This document shows positions 25,298-33,815 of a stretch of DNA of 64,000 bases, piece by piece. Position numbers and translations under genes: made by a program. Source of the DNA: Janthinobacterium sp. TND4EL3 (GTDB taxonomy: Bacteria > Pseudomonadota > Gammaproteobacteria > Burkholderiales > Burkholderiaceae_D); the NCBI RefSeq assembly GCF_900156175.1, contig NZ_FTMV01000001.1, positions 310,001 through 374,000 of the forward strand, read 5' to 3'. Under the pieces are notes generated by a model that ran no database searches, was not told the DNA's origin, and was given only the letters and a program-made list of their open reading frames with translations. Each line of letters begins with the position of its first letter. Within the stretch, counting starts at the first letter, position 1.

Positions 25298-26227
25298 CTA
25301 CAGCACCTTCGCCCCTACCCAGCGCCCGCTGCCGCACAGTTCGGCGGCCACTTGCAGCACGAGGTTTTTCACGGCGTTGCCCGCATTCGTCAGCGGGATG
25401 TTTTTTGACGCGCACAGGGCCACCGTGCGCGACAGCACGGGGCTGTGGATGGCATAGCTGCGCATGGCGCCGCTGTCGAGTTCGGCCAGCAGGGGCGCGG
25501 CGGGCAGGATGGTGGCGCCCATGCCGGCCAGGATGGCCGATTTCAGGATGGCAATCGAGTTGATCTCGATCACGTTCGCCGCTTCCAGACCCAGTTCGCG
25601 GGCGCGGCTGTCGATGCGCGGGCGCACGCCATGCTGCAGGCCCGGCAGGATCAGGGTGGCGGCCAGCGCCTGTTTCAGCGACAGGGCGCGGCCGTCGGGC
25701 GCGAACGGCGAATCGCTGCGGCAAATGAAACGCATCTCTTCTTCCACCAGCGGGCTGCAGGCAAAGGGCGTGAGCTGGCCATCGTCGAACAGCACGGCCA
25801 GGTTGATGCGGCCCGATTTGAGCTGTTCGTTCAGGTTGCCCGTGATTTCTTCCGTCAGCTGCAGCGTGATTTCGGGGTAGCGTTCGCGCGCGGCCAGCAG
25901 CAGGGGCAGGGCCAGGGCGCCGGAGATGCTGTGTGGCAAGCCCAAGGTGACATTGCCGGACGGCCGCGTGGCGCTTTGCGTGACGGCCGAGCGGGCGTCG
26001 GCCACCTGCTTGAGGATGGCTTGCGCATGTTCGTAGAACACCTTGCCCGCGTCCGTGCTGAGCACGCCCTGGGCCGAGCGGTGCAGCAGCTGCACGCCCA
26101 GTTCCTCTTCCAGCTGGCGCAGCTGCTGCGTCAGGGCCGGCTGCGCCACGTGCAGGATCAGGGCCGCGCGCGACAGCGAGCCGTGGTCGACGATGGCAAC
26201 AAAGTAGCGTAATTGGCGCAGTTCCAT
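25298..26227 (-). CDS. LysR-family transcriptional regulator (Nac-like)
   Basis: A 309-residue protein starting MELRQLRYFVAIVDHGSLSRAA, with the winged helix HVAQPALTQQLRQLEEELG and a C-terminal sensor domain (LGLPHSISGALALPLLLAA, then AGMGATILPAAPL). The opening and the LGLPHS motif resemble the nitrogen-assimilation regulator Nac and its relatives. Divergent from the HD-GYP gene; the inverted repeat at 26298 in the shared promoter is its likely binding site. No metabolic operon lies next to it, so its targets are not given by context. Confidence 0.9.
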   Translation of the reverse strand: MELRQLRYFVAIVDHGSLSRAALILHVAQPALTQQLRQLEEELGVQLLHRSAQGVLSTDAGKVFYEHAQAILKQVADARSAVTQSATRPSGNVTLGLPHSISGALALPLLLAARERYPEITLQLTEEITGNLNEQLKSGRINLAVLFDDGQLTPFACSPLVEEEMRFICRSDSPFAPDGRALSLKQALAATLILPGLQHGVRPRIDSRARELGLEAANVIEINSIAILKSAILAGMGATILPAAPLLAELDSGAMRSYAIHSPVLSRTVALCASKNIPLTNAGNAVKNLVLQVAAELCGSGRWVGAKVL

Positions 26228-26297
26228 GGGTCCCAGAATCGGTGCGGTGATCGGAAAAACAGCATGTTGCGCCGCGGCGCCGAACGCGGCCCGCAGA

Positions 26298-26313
26298 ATA
26301 ACAATTTTGTTAT
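26298..26313. promoter_or_regulatory. Inverted repeat, probable LysR-type binding site
   Basis: ATAACAA-TT-TTGTTAT, seven-base perfect arms. It lies 71 bases upstream of the LysR start and 52 before the HD-GYP ATG. A T-N11-A pattern is embedded in it. A TATACT follows at 26311-26316 and could be the -10 box of the rightward gene. Confidence 0.55.
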
Positions 26314-26364
26314 ACTCATTCTAGCCCCTTCGGTGCTCCAGACGCGTATTTGTGGGATGACAGC

Positions 26365-27591
26365 ATGCTCAAGAAAGTTGATTCGTCTCAATTAAAAGTG
26401 GGCATGTATATCCATGACCTCAGCTGCGACTGGATGACGCATCCCTTCGTGCGCAACCGCTTCCTGTTGCGCAGCGACGAAGAGATCCGCAAGATCATCC
26501 AGGCCGGCATCCACGACGTGGTGATCGACAGCGGCAAGGGTCTCGACGTGCAGGATGCGCCCACCGTGGCGCAGGCCAAGGCGGAAACGGAACGCGAGCT
26601 GGTGCAGATCGCCACGGCGCCGCAGGTGGTCACGCGCGTGTCGCTGGGCATGGAGCTGGCGCGCGCCACGCAGGTGCGGCGGCAGGCCGCCAGTCTGGTG
26701 CGCACGGTAATGGCCGATGTGCGCCTGGGCAAGGCCGTCGAGCTCGACCGCGTGCAGCACACGGTGCAGGATATTACCGAATCGATCCTGCGCAATCCGG
26801 GCGCCCTCGTCGGCTTGTTGCGCATCAAGACCAAGGATGACTATACCTTCCTGCATTCCGTCAGCGTGTGCGCGCTGCTGGTGGCGTTTTGCCGCTCGCG
26901 CGGACTCGACGCCACGGCCACGCACCAGGCGGGCCTGGGCGGCTTGCTGCACGACACGGGCAAGGCGCTGGTGCCCGACAGCGTGCTGAACAAAGCTGGT
27001 CCTTTGACGCCGGAAGAATTCGCGCTGATCAAGCGCCATCCGCGCGACGGCTACGATATCCTGTGCCGCTCGCCCGAGCTGGGCGCCATTCCCCTCGACA
27101 TCGCCCTGCACCACCACGAGCGGCGCGACGGCAGCGGCTACCCGGACCAGCTGGCCGGCGACGCCATCAGCGAACTGGCGCAGATGGCGGCCATTGTCGA
27201 CGTGTATGACGCGCTGACGTCGGACCGCAGCTACCACAAGGGCATCGCGGCCGCCGAAGCCCTGCGCAAGATCTATGAGTGGAGCAAATTCCATTTCAAC
27301 CCCGTGTTCGCGCAGGATTTCATGCGCTGCGTGGGGATCTATCCGGTAGGCACCATGGTGATGCTGGAATCGGGCCGCCTGGCCGTCGTCGTCGAGGCGC
27401 ACGAAAGCAATCTGCTGGCGCCGAAGGTCAACGTTTTCTTCAGTACCAAGAGCAAGACCTACATCAAGCCCGAGACGGTCGACCTGTCGCGCGGCTTCGG
27501 CTTCGGCGGCGCCGACAAGATCGTCGGCCACGAGTCGGCTGCCAAGTGGCAGGTCGATCCCATGCGCTTTTTATCGCTGGCGGATGCATGA
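26365..27591 (+). CDS. HD-GYP domain protein, predicted c-di-GMP phosphodiesterase
   Basis: A 408-residue protein. Residues 1 to about 130 form the DUF3391-type N-terminal region often found before HD-GYP domains (LKKVDSSQLKVGMYIHDLSCDW). The HD-GYP domain follows with HDTGKALVP near residue 194, KRHPRDGYDIL, ALHHHERRDGSGYP and DVYDALTSDRSYHKG; all metal and GYP residues are present, so it should break down c-di-GMP. Cytoplasmic. It stands alone between the LysR gene and a convergent GGDEF gene, right beside the Tad pilus locus, a surface function commonly ruled by c-di-GMP. Confidence 0.92.
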   Translation: MLKKVDSSQLKVGMYIHDLSCDWMTHPFVRNRFLLRSDEEIRKIIQAGIHDVVIDSGKGLDVQDAPTVAQAKAETERELVQIATAPQVVTRVSLGMELARATQVRRQAASLVRTVMADVRLGKAVELDRVQHTVQDITESILRNPGALVGLLRIKTKDDYTFLHSVSVCALLVAFCRSRGLDATATHQAGLGGLLHDTGKALVPDSVLNKAGPLTPEEFALIKRHPRDGYDILCRSPELGAIPLDIALHHHERRDGSGYPDQLAGDAISELAQMAAIVDVYDALTSDRSYHKGIAAAEALRKIYEWSKFHFNPVFAQDFMRCVGIYPVGTMVMLESGRLAVVVEAHESNLLAPKVNVFFSTKSKTYIKPETVDLSRGFGFGGADKIVGHESAAKWQVDPMRFLSLADA

Positions 27592-27721
27592 ACGGTGTGC
27601 GCCTTTGAAAAAGAGCGCCTGAAAAACGTTCAGGGCAGGGCGCTGGCGCGAAGACAGTACGACCAGTACGGCAAGCAGCCGCAACGCCGCCATGGACGCG
27701 CAGGTGCACATCTTCGGGTGA

Positions 27722-28768
27722 TCAGAAGAATTCCGCCGTATCGTTCGAGGCGATAGTCGTTAACAAACCTTTCGCGACCAGCTCGTCATAGTGGCAAGCC
27801 AGGTTGCGGCCATGGCTTTTCGCGTAATACAAGGCCTGGTCGGCGCGGCCGAGGATGATGACGGGCGCCTCGTAGGCGTTGATACTGACGAAGCCCACGC
27901 TGACGGTGACCTTGCCCACTTGCGGGAAGTCGTGCGCCTCGACGTTGGTGCGGAAGCGGTCGATGATTTTCTGCGCATTTTCCAAGGTGATCGAGCGCAG
28001 CAGCACGACGAATTCCTCGCCGCCGAAGCGGAAGATGCGGTCTTGCGAGCGGAACGACGATTGCAGCTGGTTGGCGATCAGGATCAGCACTTCATCGCCG
28101 TACAGGTGGCCGAACTTGTCGTTGACCAGTTTGAAATGATCGACGTCGATCACGGCCAGCCATTGCCGTTCCGTATCCGTATGGTGGCGCCGCTCTTCCT
28201 CGACGGGACGCGGCCTCGCCGCTTCCGGCTCGCCGCGGCTTTGCAGGATTTTCGCCAGCTGGTCGTCGAAGGTCTTGCGATTCAACAAGCCTGTCAGCGA
28301 ATCGCGTTCGCTGTAGTCAAGCAGGTTCTGGAAATTGCGGTACACGCTGACGATGCCGCCGATCACCTGGATGGTGGCGCCCGTGTACGGCGTGGGGTTG
28401 GTGATTTCCAGGCAGGTGGTGACCTGGTCGCCGATCCAGATGGGCAGCCACAGCAGGTGGCGGCCGTCGGCGCACAGGGTATCGGCGCTCGCTTCATGGC
28501 GATGGATGCAGGCGGCCAGCGCCGGGTAGTCGGACAGCGGTTCGCCGGGCAGGGTAGGGTCGTTATGCTCTTCCATGCGGGCTACGCTGCCCGCCACGAT
28601 GATGGCCCGCGACCGCACGAAGGCCTGGCCACGCACTGTGGTCAGCGCCAGCACACGGGTCTGCGACGCGGAAGCGAGTTCCTGGACGGCCGAGATCACG
28701 GAGATGTCGAGCATCGTGTGATCGCGGTGCCCTGTCATGTCCACCATGTGTTTCAGTAGGGAATCCAT
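27722..28768 (-). CDS. GGDEF domain diguanylate cyclase with GAF-like sensor
   Basis: A 348-residue protein from ATG 28768. Residues about 20-165 look like a GAF-type sensor (LWLPIWIGDQVTTCLEITNP). The GGDEF domain starts at RDSLTGLLNRKTFDD (near residue 180) and has the active form RFGGEEFVVLLR near residue 246; VIDVDHFKLVNDKFGH carries the metal-binding Asp. An insert between the first and second motif (SRGEPEAARPRPVEEERR) is longer than usual. Predicted to make c-di-GMP. Convergent with the HD-GYP gene and divergent from the flp pilin gene, with which it shares a long promoter region. Confidence 0.9.
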   Translation of the reverse strand: MDSLLKHMVDMTGHRDHTMLDISVISAVQELASASQTRVLALTTVRGQAFVRSRAIIVAGSVARMEEHNDPTLPGEPLSDYPALAACIHRHEASADTLCADGRHLLWLPIWIGDQVTTCLEITNPTPYTGATIQVIGGIVSVYRNFQNLLDYSERDSLTGLLNRKTFDDQLAKILQSRGEPEAARPRPVEEERRHHTDTERQWLAVIDVDHFKLVNDKFGHLYGDEVLILIANQLQSSFRSQDRIFRFGGEEFVVLLRSITLENAQKIIDRFRTNVEAHDFPQVGKVTVSVGFVSINAYEAPVIILGRADQALYYAKSHGRNLACHYDELVAKGLLTTIASNDTAEFF

Positions 28769-29248
28769 TGTCGTTCTCTGGAAAGTAGTCACACAAGTGT
28801 CGTCATACCAGCATTGCATCAAGCAAGAGCATGTTCGCGTCCGTCTACAAGAAGCCAAGATTTATTTGGTGGCATGACGCTCTGTACCGCCGGGCGAGAG
28901 GCCTTTCCAAAGAAGAGCTAAGCAGGATAATGTCTTTTTGCCTAATAGGCAATTAACGTATGCAATATTTCATGTAAATACATGATATTGATGCAGCCCG
29001 TTGCAAAAAGTGCCCTGACGCAGGCTTTCAATCCTCTATGCAACATTTGCGTGCATCCGCCCTCATTTTCACAAGCTTTGATAATTTCTATATGGAAACT
29101 TGTGGCGCGTCAATTTGTCGAAACGTGGACGCTTTATAGTCAATGCAATGGCGCAGAAATTTACGGCAGGAAACATATTAGCAGGAAAGGGCAATGTTTC
29201 ACACCCGATTGCGCCAGGGACTTGTGATTCACTTTTTGGGAGCTTGTC
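28769..29248. promoter_or_regulatory. 480-bp divergent regulatory region, GGDEF gene / flp pilin
   Basis: The region is markedly A+T-richer than its surroundings, especially 28920-29130. It must hold the promoters of the leftward GGDEF gene and of the Tad operon. TATAGT at 29135-29140 could be a -10 box for flp, but its best -35 candidate (TTGTCG) is only 14 bases away. GGGAG eight bases before the flp ATG is the ribosome site. No protein-coding frame here has support. Confidence 0.5.
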
Positions 29249-29431
29249 ATGCATACCTTCCTGTCGGCAGCACAGCAGTTTATCAAGGATGAGGATGGCA
29301 TTACGGCAATCGAATACGGCCTGATCGCGGCATTGATGGCAACTGCCATCACTGCCGGTTTCTTGCTGATCAAGACCAACTTGCTGGCCGTCCTCACCGA
29401 CATTTCGTCGAACCTGGTGTTGACGCCCTAA
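29249..29431 (+). CDS. flp: Flp-family type IVb pilin
   Basis: A 60-residue pre-pilin. The short leader ends in DEDG17 and the mature protein starts ITAIEYGLIAALMATAI, with Glu at +5 and Tyr at +6, the Flp hallmark. A single hydrophobic helix forms the pilus core. It would be cleaved by the TadV peptidase encoded next and assembled by the Tad machinery. A terminator follows immediately, so most transcripts probably cover only this gene, giving the large pilin excess that the fibre needs. Confidence 0.95.
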   Translation: MHTFLSAAQQFIKDEDGITAIEYGLIAALMATAITAGFLLIKTNLLAVLTDISSNLVLTP

Positions 29432-29438
29432 GCGGGTG

Positions 29439-29470
29439 CCCGCCATCGGCCGGCCGGTGGCGGGTTTTTT
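29439..29470 (+). terminator. Partial terminator between flp and tadV
   Basis: Arms CCCGCCA (29439-29445) and TGGCGGG (29458-29464) enclose a GC-rich self-complementary loop, followed by TTTTTT. It starts seven bases after the flp stop. As the rest of the locus has no other evident promoter nearby, it likely acts as an attenuator with read-through. Confidence 0.8.
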
Positions 29471-29483
29471 CGGGAGGTGTGCC

Positions 29484-30017
29484 ATGCCTGCAACTGCCTT
29501 GTGCGACCTGCTGTTGTTGTTTTTTGTGACCGCCGCTGCCGTCAGTGATTTGATCCGCCGCAAGATTCCGAATGCCTTGGTGTTGTCCGGCATCCTCACC
29601 GCGCTGGCACTGCATTTGTGGCTGTGGCCGCAACAACTGGCGCCGCTGTGGCTGGGCGGCATGGCCACGGGCTTTTTCCTGTTTTTGCCGCTGTACGTGC
29701 TGCGCGGCATGGCTGCCGGCGACGTCAAGCTGATCGCCATGGCGGGCGCTTTCGCCGGCCCCTGGCCCGTGCTGCAGATCTGTTTTGCCACCTTTCTATT
29801 GGGCGGCGTGATGGCCTTGCTGATGATTACGTATCAGGGAAAATGGCGCGCCTGCCTGCGCAACCTGCGGCAGCTGCTGTGGCCGATGATCGCGCGCACG
29901 GCCGGCATCCCGCTGGTACCCACGCAGCTCGACAGCCATGCCAGCGTGGGCAACATGCCCTACGGCCTGGCCATCGCCCTCGGTTGCCTGGCCGTGCAGG
30001 GACGTCAGTATTTCTGA
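29484..30017 (+). CDS. tadV: Prepilin peptidase TadV/CpaA (A24 family)
   Basis: A 177-residue aspartic peptidase of the inner membrane with about five helices. Start at ATG 29484 with GGGAGGTG upstream. The two catalytic Asp are visible: SDLIRRKIPN near residue 23 and GDVKLIAMAGAF near residue 80. It is the short form lacking the N-methylation domain of PilD. It should cleave Flp and the TadE-like pseudopilins of this locus. Confidence 0.93.
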   Translation: MPATALCDLLLLFFVTAAAVSDLIRRKIPNALVLSGILTALALHLWLWPQQLAPLWLGGMATGFFLFLPLYVLRGMAAGDVKLIAMAGAFAGPWPVLQICFATFLLGGVMALLMITYQGKWRACLRNLRQLLWPMIARTAGIPLVPTQLDSHASVGNMPYGLAIALGCLAVQGRQYF

Positions 30018-30110
30018 GTTGCATTCATTGCTCTTGATCAATGGGCGTGCGCCCCCGCTCGCTAGAATGAAATCTGTTCAATGCAGTCTTAACCGGCTAG
30101 GAGACGCAGC

Positions 30111-31484
30111 ATGACCGAGGTCGACTATTCCACCACCGACAGTGTGCCGCGTCCCGCCGACGCGAACCTGATGGCGCCCCTGCCGCCGCAGCCGAAGAGC
30201 TTGCGTGAAACGGGACTGGAGCGCCAGCTGGTGGTCGAGCTGATCGCCAAGCTGATGTTTGTGAGCGGCAAGACGCACCTGTCCGTGCTGACCACGCGCT
30301 TGCGCCTGTCGATCAATGTCTTGCGCGAAGCGCTCGATTTCATGGTGGCGGAGCAGATGGTGGAAGTGGCCTGGCGCGGCGAGTCCGAGATCGACGTGCA
30401 ATACCAGCTGACGGGCGCCGGCAAGCAGCGCGCCAGCGCCTTCCTCGAGCGCTGTGCCTACATCGGCGCGGCGCCCGTCACGCTCGACGCCTATCGTGCC
30501 ATGGTGGCGCGCCAGTCGTGGCAGGCACAGGAACAGCGTGTGGCCAGCGATGACCTGGCGGCCGTGCTCGGCGGCGCCCATGCGGGGCCGGGTATGCTCG
30601 ATGTGGTGGGCGCGGCCCTGTATTCGGGGCGCTCGCTGCTGCTGTACGGCCCGCCCGGCAGCGGCAAGTCGACCCTCGCATTGCAGCTGGGACAATTGCT
30701 GCACGGCCTGGTGGCCGTGCCGTATGCCATTATCGTCGGGCACGACATCATTCAATTGTACGATCCGGCGCAGCACCTGCCGCCGGCGCCGCAGCATGTC
30801 AGCCATGCGCGCCAGGCGCTGGAGCGGCGCAGCACGGATATCCGTTGGGTGCTGTGCCAGCGGCCCGTGATCCACGTGGGCGCCGAACTCGACGCCGACA
30901 TGCTGGAGCTGCGGCCTGACGCCAGCGGCGGCTGCTACCAGGCGCCGCCCCATGTGCGGGCGAACAATGGCATGCTGATCATCGACGACCTGGGCCGCCA
31001 GCGCCTCGGTGCGCAAGCACTGCTGACGCGGCTGATGCAGCCGCTGGCGCGCGGCGTCGACCAGCTGAGCCTGCCTGGCGGCGTGAAGCTGAGCATGCCC
31101 TTCGACAATGCCCTCGTGCTGGCCACGAATGTGCCGCCGGGCGAGCTGTTCGATCCCGCCTTGCTGCGCCGCATAGGCTACAAGGTGCAGGTGGGACCGC
31201 TGGCCGACAGCGCCTACCGTGCCCTGTTCCGCCAGCAATGCCGCGTGGCGGGCATCGCGTATGACGAGCAGGTATTGACTTACCTGCTGCAGCAGCTGCA
31301 CGGCGCGCAGGGACGGCCCCTGCTGGCCAGCTATCCCGGCGAGTTGCTGGCGCGCATTACGCACTTCGCGGGCTTTGCCGGCTGCGAGGCGCGCCTGACG
31401 GTCGCCTCCCTGGAGCAGGCCTGGAGCAGCCTGTTTGCCAGCTGCGAGCTGCCGTCCGCCAGCCTGTGCGAGCACATCGCATGA
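30111..31484 (+). CDS. AAA+ ATPase of the Tad locus with N-terminal winged-helix-like domain
   Basis: A 457-residue protein. Residues about 35-110 look like a winged helix (KLMFVSGKTHLSVLTTRLRLSINVLREALDFM, then a wing-like VEVAWRGESEIDVQYQLT). The AAA+ module follows: Walker A GPPGSGKST near residue 182, Walker B MLIIDDLG near 287, a sensor-1 type ATN (LVLATNVPPGELFDPALLRRI) and a C-terminal lid. AGGAG precedes the ATG and the gene overlaps rcpC by ATGA. It is not one of the core Tad proteins, though ATPases of this type occur in Tad loci of other Burkholderiales. Role unknown: chaperone-like remodelling or regulation. Confidence 0.85.
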   Translation: MTEVDYSTTDSVPRPADANLMAPLPPQPKSLRETGLERQLVVELIAKLMFVSGKTHLSVLTTRLRLSINVLREALDFMVAEQMVEVAWRGESEIDVQYQLTGAGKQRASAFLERCAYIGAAPVTLDAYRAMVARQSWQAQEQRVASDDLAAVLGGAHAGPGMLDVVGAALYSGRSLLLYGPPGSGKSTLALQLGQLLHGLVAVPYAIIVGHDIIQLYDPAQHLPPAPQHVSHARQALERRSTDIRWVLCQRPVIHVGAELDADMLELRPDASGGCYQAPPHVRANNGMLIIDDLGRQRLGAQALLTRLMQPLARGVDQLSLPGGVKLSMPFDNALVLATNVPPGELFDPALLRRIGYKVQVGPLADSAYRALFRQQCRVAGIAYDEQVLTYLLQQLHGAQGRPLLASYPGELLARITHFAGFAGCEARLTVASLEQAWSSLFASCELPSASLCEHIA

Positions 31485-32341
31485 AGAACCGGCGCGCCAT
31501 CCTGATGATGGGCCTGGCTGTCGTGCTGGGTCTGCTGGCCGTGCTGCTGGCCTCGCACTGGCTGCTGCGCCAGACGCCGGCCGGCAAGGGCAAGATCGTC
31601 GTCGCCGCCAGCGATGTCAACCTGGGCCAGCGCCTGACGCCGGACATGCTGCGCCTGGCCGAGTGGCCGGCGGAAAGCCTGCCGCAAGGCGCGCTGCAAG
31701 ACCCGGCCAAACTGGCGGGCCGGGTACTGAAGACGAGCGTGCTGCGCGGCGAGCCATTGAGCGAAGCGAAGCTGGCGCCCGTGGGCACGCTGGGCGGCTT
31801 GTCGGCCCTGATCACGGAAGGGCGGCGCGCTATCACCGTGCGCGTCAACGATGTGATCGGCGTGGCCGGCTTCGCCTTGCCGGGCAACTATGTCGACATC
31901 ATCGTCAGCACCCAGCAGGATGCGGGCGACCGGGCGTTTCCGCAAAGCCGCAATATTTCCAAGATCGTGCTCGAACGCATACTCGTGCTGGCCGTGGCGC
32001 AGGAAGTGGGACGCGACGAGACCAAGCCGCGCGTGGTCAATGCCGTAACCCTGGAGGTGACGCCGGAACAGGCGGAAAACCTGGACCTGGCGCGCAGCGT
32101 GGGCAGCCTGTCGCTGGTGCTGCGCAACCAGGTCGACCCGCAGCCGGGCGTGACGGCGGGCGCCACCAAGCTGACCCTGCTGGGCGGACCGCATGAAGCC
32201 GAACCCGCGCCTGCCGCCGCCGCACCCGCCGCCGTACCCGTGGTGCGGCATCCGGTGCGCGTGGTGAAGGCGGCAGTGGAAGCGCCGCGCCAGTGCAGCG
32301 GCGTCATCGACGGGACGCGCCAGTCGCGCGAATGTTTTTAG
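31481..32341 (+). CDS. rcpC: Flp pilus assembly protein RcpC/CpaB
   Basis: A 286-residue protein with an N-terminal membrane anchor (AILMMGLAVVLGLLAVLLASHWLL), an SAF domain (GKIVVAASDVNLGQRLTPDMLRLAEWP) and the CpaB C-terminal region ending RAITVRVNDVIGVAGFALPGNYVDIIVS and LEVTPEQAENLDLARSVGSLSLVLRN. Periplasmic partner of the secretin. ATGA overlap with the ATPase gene; seven bases before rcpA. Confidence 0.92.
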   Translation: MKNRRAILMMGLAVVLGLLAVLLASHWLLRQTPAGKGKIVVAASDVNLGQRLTPDMLRLAEWPAESLPQGALQDPAKLAGRVLKTSVLRGEPLSEAKLAPVGTLGGLSALITEGRRAITVRVNDVIGVAGFALPGNYVDIIVSTQQDAGDRAFPQSRNISKIVLERILVLAVAQEVGRDETKPRVVNAVTLEVTPEQAENLDLARSVGSLSLVLRNQVDPQPGVTAGATKLTLLGGPHEAEPAPAAAAPAAVPVVRHPVRVVKAAVEAPRQCSGVIDGTRQSRECF

Positions 32342-32347
32342 CCAACC

Positions 32348-33799
32348 ATGGACACGCTCATGAACCGCGCCCTGCTGACACTGTGCTGCCTGCTGTTGCC
32401 GCTTGCCGGCGCGGCGGCCGATCCTGGCCCCCGCTGCGGCGGCGAAGCGGCGACCCCCGGCAACTTGCAGCTGCAAGTGGGCAAGTCGAGCATGCTGCGC
32501 CTGCCCGAGGCCGTGCTGGCCCGCAGCGTCGGCAATCCGGCCGTGCTGCAAGCGATGCTGGTGGCGCCCGACACTTTATATGTGGTCGGTGTCGACGTAG
32601 GCAGCACGAATATGATCATCCAGGGCCGAAGCGGCGTGTGCAGCGTGGTGAATGTCAGCGTCAGCATGGACCCGGCCGGCCTGCAGGCGACCCTGGCGGC
32701 CTTGATGCCGGAAGAAAAAGCCATCCGCGTGACCGCCGTGGCCGACACGCTGGTGCTGTCGGGCACGGTGCAGGATGCGGGCGCCGTGCTGCGCGCCGTC
32801 GAGCTGGCGCAAGCGTATGTGCGCCGCGCTACGCACCCGCTGGCGCTGCCCAAGCCGGCCGATGGCGCCGCCTTGCCGCTGGCGGCCACGGCACCGGGGG
32901 GCGGCACGGGCGGCGCGAACAGCCGCATCATCAACATGCTCGACGTCAGCGCGCCGCAGCAAGTGATGCTGGCCGTGCAGATTGCCGAAGTGTCGAAGTC
33001 GCTGCTGGAGCGGCTGGAAGTGGGCGCCACCTTGCGCTTCGCCTCCGGCAGCTGGGCCACCACCCTGCTGTCGAATTTCTTGAGCGGCACGGCCAACGGC
33101 TTGCTCGACGTGCGCAAGTCGAATGGCCAGCAGCTGACCATCGAGGCGCAGAAACAGGATGGCCTGGTGCGCATCCTGGCCGAGCCGACGGTGATGGCGA
33201 TCAGCGGGCAGGAGGGCAGTTTTTTGGCCGGCGGCAAGATCTTCATTCCCGTCGGCCAGGACAACAACAAGATCACGCTGGAAGAGCGCGAGTATGGCGT
33301 CGGCCTGCGTTTCACGCCCACCGTGCTGGCGGGCGGGCGCATCAACCTGAAGGTGGCGCCGGAAGTGTCGGAACTGTCGCGCGAAGGCGTGGGCATTTCC
33401 GCCGCCGGCGTCAGCGGACGCTCGATTTTGCCTGTCATCACCACGCGGCGCGCCTCGACCACGGTGCAGCTGTACGACGGCCAGAGCTACGCCATCGGCG
33501 GCTTGATCAAGAACAACCAGGTGAGCAACATCACGGGCGTGCCGTGGCTCAGCGAGTTGCCGATCCTGGGCGCGCTGTTTCGCAGCACGGATTTCCAGCA
33601 CGACCGCACGGAATTGCTGTTCGTCATTACCGCGCACCTGGTGAAACCCTTGCCGGCCGATGCCGTGCTGCCGACGGCGCAGCTGGCGCCGCCCTCGCGC
33701 ACGGACTTGATGTTGCACGGCAAGATGGAAGGGAGCTTGCCGCTGGCGCCGCCGTCCGCATCGGCGCCGCGCGCGGCCAACGGTTTCGAGTTGAAATGA
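32348..33799 (+). CDS. rcpA: Tad secretin RcpA/CpaC
   Basis: A 483-residue outer-membrane secretin. Signal peptide ALLTLCCLLLPLAGAAA; N-terminal pilus-formation domain (LQLQVGKSSMLRLPEAVLARSVGNPAVLQA); BON-like repeat region (IRVTAVADTLVLSGTVQDAG); secretin core from about residue 200 with VMLAVQIAEVSKSLLERL and the signature VPWLSELPILGALFRSTDFQHDRTELLFVITAHLV near the end. ATG 32360 is an alternative start. Forms the outer-membrane channel for the Flp pilus. Confidence 0.94.
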   Translation: MDTLMNRALLTLCCLLLPLAGAAADPGPRCGGEAATPGNLQLQVGKSSMLRLPEAVLARSVGNPAVLQAMLVAPDTLYVVGVDVGSTNMIIQGRSGVCSVVNVSVSMDPAGLQATLAALMPEEKAIRVTAVADTLVLSGTVQDAGAVLRAVELAQAYVRRATHPLALPKPADGAALPLAATAPGGGTGGANSRIINMLDVSAPQQVMLAVQIAEVSKSLLERLEVGATLRFASGSWATTLLSNFLSGTANGLLDVRKSNGQQLTIEAQKQDGLVRILAEPTVMAISGQEGSFLAGGKIFIPVGQDNNKITLEEREYGVGLRFTPTVLAGGRINLKVAPEVSELSREGVGISAAGVSGRSILPVITTRRASTTVQLYDGQSYAIGGLIKNNQVSNITGVPWLSELPILGALFRSTDFQHDRTELLFVITAHLVKPLPADAVLPTAQLAPPSRTDLMLHGKMEGSLPLAPPSASAPRAANGFELK

Positions 33800-33815
33800 A
33801 ACGGGGAGATACGCC

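Noticed and set aside
27592..27721. Possible terminator between the convergent HD-GYP and GGDEF genes
   Set aside because: Only short GCGCC repeats are present; no stable stem followed by T-run was found.
28982..29227. 81-codon open frame upstream of flp
   Set aside because: Codon use unlike neighbours, no ribosome site, lies in the A+T-rich promoter region.
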